The position numbers were made by a program, and so were the translations under genes. A stretch of 33,277 nucleotides of DNA, from the NCBI GenBank assembly GCA_013214285.1, contig JABSPW010000022.1:1-33277 (forward strand), given 5' to 3'. Below the pieces are notes generated by a model that saw only the letters and a list, made by a program, of their open reading frames with translations, was not told the DNA's origin and made no database searches. Below, one piece after another: positions 8,877-15,679 of this stretch (positions are counted from its first letter, which is position 1; each line of letters begins with the position of its first letter). Origin of the DNA: Halioglobus sp. Its GTDB lineage: Bacteria; Pseudomonadota; Gammaproteobacteria; Pseudomonadales; Halieaceae.

Positions 8877-10052
8877 CTACTTAAAGCTATAGCTCACCCC
8901 GACACCGTACCGCCAGAAGTCCACAAGGCCGGGCGATTCATCGCCACTGTAAACACCCCAGCTTTTATCCGTCCTATAGCGCTCGGCGTCCGCATTGAGT
9001 TGCCAATTGCCGATCTGGTAAGTCGCTCGCATACCATAAGAAAACGCGCCAAAGGACGACAACCGGTAGTCATCCGCATAATCGGCGCCGGGAGTATCCA
9101 ACACCTCTCCCGGCACAACGAGGTAAAAAAATTCGGCTTCATCCTGGGTGTAATAACGAACAAAGGGAGTCAGCTGCACCACCGGATTGATGTTCTGCAC
9201 CCAGGCTACATCCAGAGTGTGTGACTGCACGTCCCAGTCGTCATCAAAGAAGCGGTAATCTATATGCAAGGCGCCATTGGCTTGTTCGAAGAAACCCCGA
9301 TAACCCGCACTAGCGATCCACTCTTTGCGCTCGTTGGGCCGAGAGTCACGGTACTTGTAGGGGTCCGTTAAAAAACCATCCCGGTAGGTATAGCTCACCC
9401 CGAAGCGTACAATGGCGTGTTTACTGATGATGCGCGACACGCCGGCGAACACAGAATAGATATCCTTGCTAGCGCTTAACGTATTAGTTGGTACCGCACC
9501 CTGCGTCGGATCGATATCGTCGTCCGAGTAGCTGATTGCAGCACTGTAGACAGTCATGTCGTCTTTGCCATTGAAGGACCCATCCAATCCGAATGCTTTG
9601 GATTCGTAGTCATCTTCATCGGAGTAGGTCAAGCTAAGTCCGCCGTTACCCCGGTCGAAGTAGTAGCGAGTGGTGACGCTTACCTCGGTACGCGTATCCT
9701 CGATACTGGCACCGCTCATAATCACCTTCGGAGGACCACCAGCGACCTCACCGACAAACCACGGAGAGGCGCCACTCATATCCTCCCAGCCCACATCTAA
9801 GGCTACGGACCAGTCGTCCGCCACCGGCGCCAGCAGATGGAACTGAGCGACATCAATTTCATATCGTTCGCTACCCCCGCCGAATGCTTTTTTGGCAAGG
9901 ATGTCATCCTCCTGGTATTTGCTGTAACGCACACCCACCTCTGTATACTCAGGTGGGGCATCTGCCTGAGCCGCCTGGTAGGCAGGAAGCATGAGTGCGC
10001 TAGAGGTGAGCGCAACCAGCGTCGGGTTGCGTTCGTCATTGCGCGCTGCCAT
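8877..10052 (-). CDS. DUF3570 outer-membrane beta-barrel protein
   Basis: The 391-residue protein starts with a signal sequence (hydrophobic about residues 11-28, probable cleavage after AQA near residue 30). The mature part is rich in alternating aromatic/polar strands (VSVTTRYYF, GLSLTYSD, VRFGVSYTY) and ends VGVSYSFK, typical of an outer-membrane barrel. I recognise it as DUF3570, a family of unknown function. Two SGAS tetrapeptides occur early (residues 93-96 and 113-116), reminiscent of ApbE flavinylation sites. Its ATG overlaps the stop of the DUF4266 gene by one base (TGATG), so the two are translationally coupled. Whether it is a pore, an assembly platform or a flavin carrier is unknown. 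Confidence 0.9.
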   Translation of the reverse strand: MAARNDERNPTLVALTSSALMLPAYQAAQADAPPEYTEVGVRYSKYQEDDILAKKAFGGGSERYEIDVAQFHLLAPVADDWSVALDVGWEDMSGASPWFVGEVAGGPPKVIMSGASIEDTRTEVSVTTRYYFDRGNGGLSLTYSDEDDYESKAFGLDGSFNGKDDMTVYSAAISYSDDDIDPTQGAVPTNTLSASKDIYSVFAGVSRIISKHAIVRFGVSYTYRDGFLTDPYKYRDSRPNERKEWIASAGYRGFFEQANGALHIDYRFFDDDWDVQSHTLDVAWVQNINPVVQLTPFVRYYTQDEAEFFYLVVPGEVLDTPGADYADDYRLSSFGAFSYGMRATYQIGNWQLNADAERYRTDKSWGVYSGDESPGLVDFWRYGVGVSYSFK

Positions 10053-10270
10053 CAGTTACACCCACAACCGCCGCCGGCAGCCCCTGCACCCCCGGACGAG
10101 GCCTCTTTACTTGCGTATATCTGCGCGCGAAGTATCGAATCCATCACATCCGGGTTCCACTGCATCTCAGGTTTGGCGAGAATACCCCGCTCCCAGGGTT
10201 GCACCGGTGCGGTGTTGCAGCCGCAAAGGGCGGCTACCAAAAACAGGCCTGTCAGATACTTCAACGTCAT
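10052..10270 (-). CDS. DUF4266 mini-lipoprotein with C-terminal GGGCGCN
   Basis: This 72-residue protein has a signal sequence with a lipobox-like LCGC (acylated Cys18 predicted), then the family motif VQPWERGILAKPEMQW, the segment IYASKEASSGG, and a Gly/Ala-rich tail ending GGGCGCN with Cys69 and Cys71. I recognise the DUF4266 family, whose function is unknown. Its ATG overlaps the TlpA-like stop (TAATG) and its stop overlaps the DUF3570 start. The paired cysteines two residues from the C-terminus could bind a metal, form a disulfide serviced by the thioredoxin-like protein, or be modified; none is shown. It should be anchored in the envelope. Too short to be called by homology alone, but the motif set is specific. 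Confidence 0.88.
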   Translation of the reverse strand: MTLKYLTGLFLVAALCGCNTAPVQPWERGILAKPEMQWNPDVMDSILRAQIYASKEASSGGAGAAGGGCGCN

Positions 10271-10770
10271 TATTCTCCCAACAGTTCGACAATTTCGGCG
10301 CGCAGCTTCTCGCCATCACTCCTCTTAAAACCTTGATGCACGTTACGCACAATACCCCGACGATCGATGAGATACCCCGTGGGCATACCAAGTATTCCCC
10401 AGGCTTTCGGTGTCGCACCGCTGCCATCGTGCACCACCGGGTAGCTGACCGGGACCTCTGATAAGAATTGCAGCGCATCCTCCGCTTTCTCATCCACATT
10501 AATGGCGTAGACCTCGAAACCCTGTGCACCCAACTCCTCACGCAGGGCTTCCAGTTGCGGGAATGAGACACGACATGGACCGCACCAGGAGGCCCAAAAA
10601 TCCAGGTATACGACCTTGCCACGCAGTATCGCGAGACTGACCTCCTCGTCCCCTGACAGCAGAGGCAGTCGCACCATGGGCGCCGTATCCCCTACAGCAA
10701 CTGCCGCCTGAACCCCGAAGGGCAAACACAGCACAAGCATTAACAAGACTTGTCGGCAGATTACTCTCAA
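10270..10770 (-). CDS. Exported TlpA-type thioredoxin-like oxidoreductase
   Basis: This is a periplasmic thiol-disulfide protein of the TlpA/ResA/redoxin group. I place the start at TTG 10770 (166 residues) because GGGAG lies 8 nt upstream and it directly gives a signal peptide (RVICRQVLLMLVLCLPFGVQA). A longer in-frame ATG at 10908 would put a charged, unlikely 46-residue extension ahead of the signal. The active site WCGPC is at 62-66 and the cis-proline loop GMPTG near 129-132. It heads the unit with DUF4266, DUF3570 and ApbE, with a one-base stop/start overlap to DUF4266. The likely task is reducing or shuffling cysteines of a partner, plausibly the CGC tail of the lipoprotein (inference). 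Confidence 0.9.
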   Translation of the reverse strand: MRVICRQVLLMLVLCLPFGVQAAVAVGDTAPMVRLPLLSGDEEVSLAILRGKVVYLDFWASWCGPCRVSFPQLEALREELGAQGFEVYAINVDEKAEDALQFLSEVPVSYPVVHDGSGATPKAWGILGMPTGYLIDRRGIVRNVHQGFKRSDGEKLRAEIVELLGE

Positions 10771-11111
10771 TGCTAGATCTCCCGTTCTGGCAGTACACAA
10801 CCATTGTGTACCGTAGCTTATACCCAGACTGCGGCCTGGCTTCTGCCACGCTCGCCGGGACGGAGCGCAACAAACGCATGAGCTTGCAACGAGCTCAGCG
10901 CCACACACAACACACTACTATCCGCTGCAAATTCCTTTGCAAGCGGCACGCACAAAGACCTCTGTAACGGTACAGGGAACAACATAGACTCCTGCTTATT
11001 ATAGTAGTACTGGCAGTCCGTTATGGGAAAGTAGCACGAATCCCAGCCGTGGTCAGCCCCTAGCTCGTGGCCTCACGCGGCATTCAGAGTACTCTATCCG
11101 CAGATTCACGC
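10771..11111. other. Intergenic region upstream of the TlpA-DUF4266-DUF3570-ApbE unit
   Basis: This 341-bp stretch separates the TlpA-like start from the end of the YqcC gene and should hold the promoter of the four-gene unit (- strand). No clear -35/-10 pair stands out. An imperfect inverted repeat at 10922-10946 (CCGCTGCAAA against TTTGCAAGCGG, one bulged base) is the only notable structure. Confidence 0.5.
10922..10946. repeat. Imperfect inverted repeat upstream of the TlpA-like gene
   Basis: The left arm CCGCTGCAAA and right arm TTTGCAAGCGG pair with one bulged T around ATTCC-type bases. It lacks a T-run on either strand, so it is not a clear terminator. It lies about 150 bp upstream of the TTG start at 10770 and could be an operator or the 3' hairpin of the YqcC transcript. 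Confidence 0.35.
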
Positions 11112-11477
11112 TTATTTCGACAACAAATCGTCGACACAGGCCAGTGCCGCCAGCAACTCATCACTGCCCAGACCCGTGCCGCGGAAATACTCTTCCGCCA
11201 TCGGGGCGATCCCGCATCGCTCAGGAAGACTCTGCCCCCGCTCCAACATAGAGTACAGCGTGGGCAAGAAAACAAATTGCAACCACTGTGGCAAGGTCAA
11301 CGTATCCACGCAGAAGGGCTGCTCAGATTCAAGAGCCTTGGCGGGAGGTGCTACCGCGTCCCACTGCCCGAGCTGACGCAACTGGGCCTCGATATCCATT
11401 AGGAGCTCCGCAATCCGGGTATTCACATCCACCACTGTACCCCTGGGCCTATACAGCACGCGGGTTGATTCCAACAT
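11112..11477 (-). CDS. YqcC-like protein (DUF446)
   Basis: The 121-residue protein matches the YqcC/DUF446 pattern: an N-terminal helix (RIAELLMDIEAQLRQLGQW), then the family signature SEQPFCVDTLTLPQWLQFVFLP, and near the end CGIAPMAEEYF. The family is small, cytoplasmic and helical; its role is not well defined. ATG 11477 is preceded by an AGG-type site, but GTG codons at 11435 and 11432 behind an AGGGG sequence are good alternatives that would remove 14-15 residues and match the shorter family N-terminus better. The gene stands alone, with noncoding DNA on both sides. Confidence 0.85.
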   Translation of the reverse strand: MLESTRVLYRPRGTVVDVNTRIAELLMDIEAQLRQLGQWDAVAPPAKALESEQPFCVDTLTLPQWLQFVFLPTLYSMLERGQSLPERCGIAPMAEEYFRGTGLGSDELLAALACVDDLLSK

Positions 11478-12205
11478 TCCCGCCTGCTAGTGCAGTGTAA
11501 CGCAAAAGTGACAACCTACGGTGGGTGCCGAACCAAATCCATTAGACGTATATTTTTGAGCACGTTTGAAAAGAGCGTCCGAAGCGCCAGTTGACGGCCG
11601 GCCAGTCCGACTGTGATACATTCCTGCGGAGATAGTAGTGCGGCGAACACGGTTATCCCACCAACGTCGTCTGGTGGCTCATGCGGCTCGAGCTCACAAT
11701 TTCTCCCGCGCGATTAAGAGTAAGCAATTGAGCTAGTCATCCCCGGGTAGAGCGTTCAGTCAACGTTCAGTCAGTGGTGCAATTGCCGATAGGCGTTAAA
11801 GCGGCTTTGTTCCCCTGGTTTGGTATAGAGATAAGCCTGCCCGAGCGGCACCACGTGGTTCCGTTATTTACTTGATTACGGTCCAGGCGGGCACAACCCT
11901 TATCCTGCCTTTTTATAGCCCAGCCATTCCCTATGGGAAAATACCGCGATTCAAAGATACTGGCCGAACCATTACCATTGCGGCAAGCTAAGATACGTGA
12001 CCGTATGGCTGCAGCAATCTAGAGCTACGCGGCTATCGCAGGGCCTCATTCATCTGTAGAAGCAGACAATCATCCAACAGCCATGCGCTATTGGCATCTT
12101 TACTGCACTGAACACCTAGTGGGGAAGGCACGGCCACCATGCAGGCCCAAGGCTCATGTTGACACATTCAGTCTCCTACGCAGCGCGAAAAAAGTTAGCA
12201 AAGAA
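11478..12205. other. Long region without recognisable genes
   Basis: About 730 bp separate the YqcC start from the end of the Cys-rich lipoprotein. I find no ORF with a plausible ribosome site or protein-like composition; the short ORF at 12083-12325 looks random. The only repeat noticed is a tandem CGTTCAGTCA at 11753-11773. No tRNA or known small RNA was recognised. Confidence 0.5.
11753..11773 (+). repeat. Tandem direct repeat of CGTTCAGTCA
   Basis: CGTTCAGTCA occurs at 11753-11762 and again at 11764-11773, a period of 11 bp or about one helical turn. This phasing suits adjacent protein sites on one DNA face, but no gene lies near and it may be a simple duplication. Confidence 0.5.
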
Positions 12206-12592
12206 CTATTTGACCTCCATGCTAGCACTCAGCGTGTGGAAACAGGCAGAGGCCATAGAACAATACGCTACAGCAGCACTGCATGTCGCATTCATCTGGG
12301 CTTGCCGGGATTGCGGCACAGCTGACTGTTCAACGTGTCTGTTGCAGGCCGATCTTCCGACCTTGCATTCAACAGCCAACTTCGTACAAAAATTTAACAT
12401 GGATAATGCTACAGCCGCCGTACCACCGTTCGAAGTATATTCGATTACAGCCTCCTGGGTAGGCTTTGGTGTATCGTTATACGCTGCGACCGCGTGGTCC
12501 AATTGAGGCTTCAGCAATAGATATCCATCACTGTCTCCCGATTCACAAGCGGACAACATTAGGGCTAGCAACGCCGCTATGGTGTATCTCAA
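12206..12592 (-). CDS. Cys-rich predicted lipoprotein
   Basis: I do not recognise a family. The 128-residue ORF begins with a typical lipoprotein signal (MRYTIAALLALMLSAC, lipobox LSAC, acylated Cys16), followed by an acidic linker ESGDSDG. The mature part has six more cysteines at 69, 76, 83, 104, 111 and 117, spaced mostly six residues apart, suggesting a disulfide-braced helical domain. The start is TTG 12592, supported by GGAG 9 nt upstream. Asp at the second mature position is absent (Glu17 instead), so sorting is uncertain. It stands alone in a gene-poor stretch. The signal and ribosome site argue for a real gene; composition downstream is less certain. Confidence 0.6.
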   Translation of the reverse strand: MRYTIAALLALMLSACESGDSDGYLLLKPQLDHAVAAYNDTPKPTQEAVIEYTSNGGTAAVALSMLNFCTKLAVECKVGRSACNRHVEQSAVPQSRQAQMNATCSAAVAYCSMASACFHTLSASMEVK

Positions 12593-13025
12593 TTACGCAC
12601 ACTCCAACAGGGGAAGACTATAAAAACCACATAGCAGAGGACTGTAAACCAAAGCCAAACGCTTGCGCACCCGCCTCTTACCACATCAACAATACCGTAA
12701 TGCCTTTATCCCGGCATCCTATGATGCTTTCGAGCAAGAGACCAGTGGGCGGCATGGGTCTCGCTACGTCGGTTCAACCGGCACTGCGTTACAGATATTT
12801 TTTTCATTCATCAGCAATGAAAATAGCGACCTCCCCCGAGACGAGATGCTTGCATTAAAATAGCGCATGAAAATCATTCACCTTCATCCGACGTAATCAC
12901 AATCGTCCTGAGAGACAATGCCCATACACTATCGGGAAGACCAGGCATTCACTCCATTAGTATTGCTTTTTACGCCTGACAAGCCACCCACGTCGTCGCT
13001 TGACCTCCCTTCCTCGGTCTTATGC
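12593..13025. other. Gene-poor region
   Basis: A 433-bp stretch between the lipoprotein and the DUF3144-like gene. A + strand frame is open from about 12642 to 12863 and its end (SNENSDLPRDEMLALK) looks protein-like, but it has no good start or ribosome site and no family I recognise. It may be a gene remnant. Confidence 0.35.
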
Positions 13026-13274
13026 CTAATTGCTTCGCTTAAGCTCTTGTATTCGCTCCAGTTCGCTCTGGTACGCCGCCACAACTTTCTCTATCCCCGA
13101 CTGGGTCAAACCGCCCTCGTTCCCAGCATAGGCATAGGTCGTATATACGCTAGATGCCGACATCAGGGCATGGGAGATTAGTCGGGTATCGACGCCGGCA
13201 TCCTTGATGCTGTTAGCGAGTTCTATGAAGCGATCCATACACTCCTGAACCTGTTCGTTTTCACTTTTGCTCAT
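13026..13274 (-). CDS. Small protein resembling DUF3144
   Basis: The 82-residue protein is acidic-polar and helical, with MDRFIELAN near residues 13-21 and ISHALMSASSVYTTYAYA in the middle, a pattern I associate with DUF3144 (usual form DRFIxLAN...SAALMYAxARF). That family has no assigned function. There is no signal peptide. The ATG at 13274 has only a distant AGG-type site. The nearest genes are not in obvious operon contact. The family assignment is from recall of the motif and should be treated as tentative; that it is a real gene is more secure. Confidence 0.65.
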   Translation of the reverse strand: MSKSENEQVQECMDRFIELANSIKDAGVDTRLISHALMSASSVYTTYAYAGNEGGLTQSGIEKVVAAYQSELERIQELKRSN

Positions 13275-13665
13275 CGTTGTGTTTCGCCTTAGCTATTATT
13301 GGGGTTCATACACAAAAATCTTATCATTTCTAAGACCACAGCTCACGTCACTAACCTGATAGCTGTCCCATCGTCTACCACAGCGTAAAATAGACAATCG
13401 GAATCTGCGGACGCCGTGTTGTTGGTCATTATGAAAAGCATCATCGCGCAAGCAAAATAAAGCCTGCCGTTTTCCATGCAAAACATTTTAGTCACCGCAA
13501 TAAGCCCTGGGCATCATCAAGGGTCGGTTTGAAACACGGGTTGACATCCCAGGCAGGGACAGCATGCGACGACTGAATCGTCGACGGCTTCCCACCCGTC
13601 ATCACAGATAGATAATTGCAGCGCATTATGCACGGCACCTTGGCTTCCTGGTTGGCATGCCGCTG
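13275..13665. other. Region without recognisable genes
   Basis: About 390 bp between the DUF3144-like gene and the 58-residue ORF. The 61-residue - strand ORF at 13296-13481 has no ribosome site and an unlikely composition. A short inverted repeat CGACGACTGAATCGTCG lies near 13564-13580 (CGACGA pairing with TCGTCG). No promoter is clear. Confidence 0.4.
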
Positions 13666-13842
13666 TCAACCTGCGGCATCAACAATGTGCATTTCCAGGT
13701 CCGCCGGCAGGGAACCGGGGCCCGCACCAAAGCCGCGTTGCGACAGCTGCAGGACGAGGTTCTGCAAATTCGCTTTCAGCGCCTGCTGAAAGCGGTCATA
13801 CTCTTTCCTGTCGAAGCGTATCTTGTGTTTTTCCGTATCCAT
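13666..13842 (-). CDS. Small hypothetical protein, 58 residues
   Basis: This ORF runs from ATG 13842 to TGA 13666-13668. The protein begins MDTEKHKIRFDRKEYDRFQQ and continues with a helical stretch ALKANLQNLVLQLSQRG, then a Gly/Pro-rich linker and LPADLEMHIVDAAG. It looks like true coding sequence (charged, amphipathic, sensible codon use) but I recognise no family. The ribosome site is weak (GGGCGGG next to the ATG). It is divergent from the peroxiredoxin gene, whose start is 61 bp away. It could be the head of a larger, decayed gene. Confidence 0.5.
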   Translation of the reverse strand: MDTEKHKIRFDRKEYDRFQQALKANLQNLVLQLSQRGFGAGPGSLPADLEMHIVDAAG

Positions 13843-13903
13843 ACCCGCCCATTGTGTACGACATTGTCAGCAATAGGCGCGAGACTGCATCAAGGAGCCA
13901 ACC

Positions 13904-14422
13904 ATGCGAATCTTTACCGTGCTTTGCCTCTGGGTCATCCCTTTCACCGTTACACTGGCTGACAGTCTGCAGGTCGGTGACCCGGCGCCCGACTTCAGCC
14001 TGCCCGCATCAGATGGCAAGACATACAGTCTCGAGGATTTCCGCGGTCAGCAGGCCGTGGTCATTGCCTGGTATCCCAGGGCTTTCACCAGCGGCTGCAC
14101 CATCGAATGCAAATCCCTCGCCGAGAACGGTCACCTCATCCGCGAGTACGACGTGCGTTATTTTATGGCCAGCGTCGATCCGCTTGAAGACAACATCGGA
14201 TTTGCTAAGGAAACCGGCGCTGATTTTCCGCTTCTCAGCGACGCCTCTAAGAAGGTGGCGACCGCCTACGGCGTACTGAACCGGCTGGGTTTTGCAAATC
14301 GCCATACCATCTATATTGACGCTAACGGCACCGTGCAAAAAATCGATACCGACGTCAATCCAACCACCTCTGCGCAAGACATGGCGGCCAACCTCGGTGC
14401 CTTGGGCGTCGCCAAGCGTTAA
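13904..14422 (+). CDS. Exported peroxiredoxin (BCP/AhpC-TSA type)
   Basis: Peroxiredoxins reduce hydrogen and organic peroxides through a reactive cysteine. The 172-residue protein has a signal peptide ([19 protein letters not shown]), then the AhpC/TSA domain: [15 protein letters not shown], and the peroxidatic motif [12 protein letters not shown] with Cys65 and a second cysteine at 69. The close Cys pair resembles the bacterioferritin-comigratory protein class with an intrahelical disulfide. An AAGGAG site 7 nt before ATG 13904 supports the start. The export signal is a notable difference from cytoplasmic BCP. The Rieske oxygenase gene begins 6 bp after its stop, so the two are probably co-expressed. 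Confidence 0.92.
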   Translation: MRIFTVLCLWVIPFTVTLADSLQVGDPAPDFSLPASDGKTYSLEDFRGQQAVVIAWYPRAFTSGCTIECKSLAENGHLIREYDVRYFMASVDPLEDNIGFAKETGADFPLLSDASKKVATAYGVLNRLGFANRHTIYIDANGTVQKIDTDVNPTTSAQDMAANLGALGVAKR

Positions 14423-14428
14423 GCGGCC

Positions 14429-15559
14429 ATGGATCCTGTCTCTCGCACCAATTTAACCCGGCGCCTACTGCAGAACCTGAAGGACAAGCGCACCGACCAC
14501 GCTCGCGACGAGGCCCAGGTGAGCGCTGCGGTATTCACCTCACTGGAACACTGGCAGCGCGAACGCCAGGCATTGTTCCTTGACGCGCCGCAGCCGGTGG
14601 CTTTCTCTGGCGAACTAGCGGAACCGAGCAGCTATCTGGCACTTTCAGTGCTCGATATACCGGTGCTATTGACGCGGGATGAGCACGGCACGCTGCGCGC
14701 CTTCATTAACGCCTGCGCCCACCGCGGCGCGCCTGTGGCCACTGGGCAGGGCACGGCACGCAGCCTCGTTTGCCCTTTCCACGGCTGGGCCTACCAGTCT
14801 GATGGTTCTCTGCGGGGCCGACCTGAGGACGAATATTTCAGCACGGAGGCTATCGATTGTGCTCTGACAGCCTTACCCGTTTCAGAACACTATGGTGTGA
14901 TAGTCGTGGCACTGCAACCCAGCATCTCACAAGACACCGTTGATACAGCACTCGATGATATCGGCGGACAGCTAGCCGCGTTTGGTTTTGCGGATTACCT
15001 GCCCATAGAGCGGCGCCAATTTGATGTTGCCGCCAACTGGAAGCTGGTCAACGACTTGAGCCTGGAAAGTTACCATTTCACACCGTTGCATCGAGACAGC
15101 GTAGCCCAGGTGTTGCTGGCCAACGCCGTGGTCGATACTTTTGGTCGTCACAGCCGCTGGGCATTTCCGCTGCGAAGCATCGCCAACCTCGCGGATAGAC
15201 CAGAAGCCGAGTGGCCTGAGCAATTCCAAGGTTCTCTCACATTTACGCTTTACCCCGGTGTCATGCTTCTGGTCAATTTACTCGGGGCTCAGATGATTCG
15301 GGCCGAACCGGGCAAACAACCCAGCGAATCCCGCGTGACTTATGTGGGTGTGCGTGGGCCCGATTGCAGCGCCCGAGACGCTCACACGGCCTACGCTTTC
15401 GGCGGTGACGTGTTTGCTCAAGAAGACTTACCCATGGCCGAGGCTTGTCAGCAAGGGCTGACTGCAACCGGGCAGGATCTGCTGCTAGGCCGCAATGAAC
15501 CGCTACTGCAGTTTTGGCACCAGCTTTGGCAGGAGGCAATACAATTCCCGCGCTCGTGA
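14429..15559 (+). CDS. Rieske [2Fe-2S] oxygenase, alpha subunit
   Basis: This is an aromatic-ring-hydroxylating/Rieske monooxygenase-type subunit of 376 residues. The N-terminal Rieske domain binds its cluster with C96-x-H98 (NACAHRG) and C115-x2-H118 (CPFHGW). The C-terminal catalytic domain has the mononuclear-iron motif around NDLSLESYHFTPLH, with His216 and His221 and an acidic residue before. Such enzymes hydroxylate or demethylate organic substrates using a separate reductase; none is adjacent. The size and motifs resemble the choline/carnitine monooxygenase-like single-component group as well as larger ring-hydroxylating types, so the substrate is open. The 6-bp gap after the peroxiredoxin suggests an operon. 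Confidence 0.93.
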   Translation: MDPVSRTNLTRRLLQNLKDKRTDHARDEAQVSAAVFTSLEHWQRERQALFLDAPQPVAFSGELAEPSSYLALSVLDIPVLLTRDEHGTLRAFINACAHRGAPVATGQGTARSLVCPFHGWAYQSDGSLRGRPEDEYFSTEAIDCALTALPVSEHYGVIVVALQPSISQDTVDTALDDIGGQLAAFGFADYLPIERRQFDVAANWKLVNDLSLESYHFTPLHRDSVAQVLLANAVVDTFGRHSRWAFPLRSIANLADRPEAEWPEQFQGSLTFTLYPGVMLLVNLLGAQMIRAEPGKQPSESRVTYVGVRGPDCSARDAHTAYAFGGDVFAQEDLPMAEACQQGLTATGQDLLLGRNEPLLQFWHQLWQEAIQFPRS

Positions 15560-15679
15560 CTTTAAAGAGCGCCGATGAACGCAATATCCTCGTCTGTCCT
15601 TCAGAAGAGCTTCGTCAAAACTAGACTAAAAGGGCATTCGATTCTGGACAGATCGGGGCAGTGCCGCTAGGGGGTTTTG

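Noticed and set aside
10412..10430. DGSGAT in the TlpA-like protein as a flavinylation site
   Set aside because: It aligns with the ordinary D-x-x-G-x-x-x-x-(Y/W)-G stretch before the cis-proline of thioredoxin-fold proteins, and the Asp is at -2 rather than -3.
12466..12863. + strand ORFs of 130 and 66 residues
   Set aside because: No plausible ribosome site and odd composition; the last 40 codons of the 66-residue frame look coding-like but no gene could be defined.
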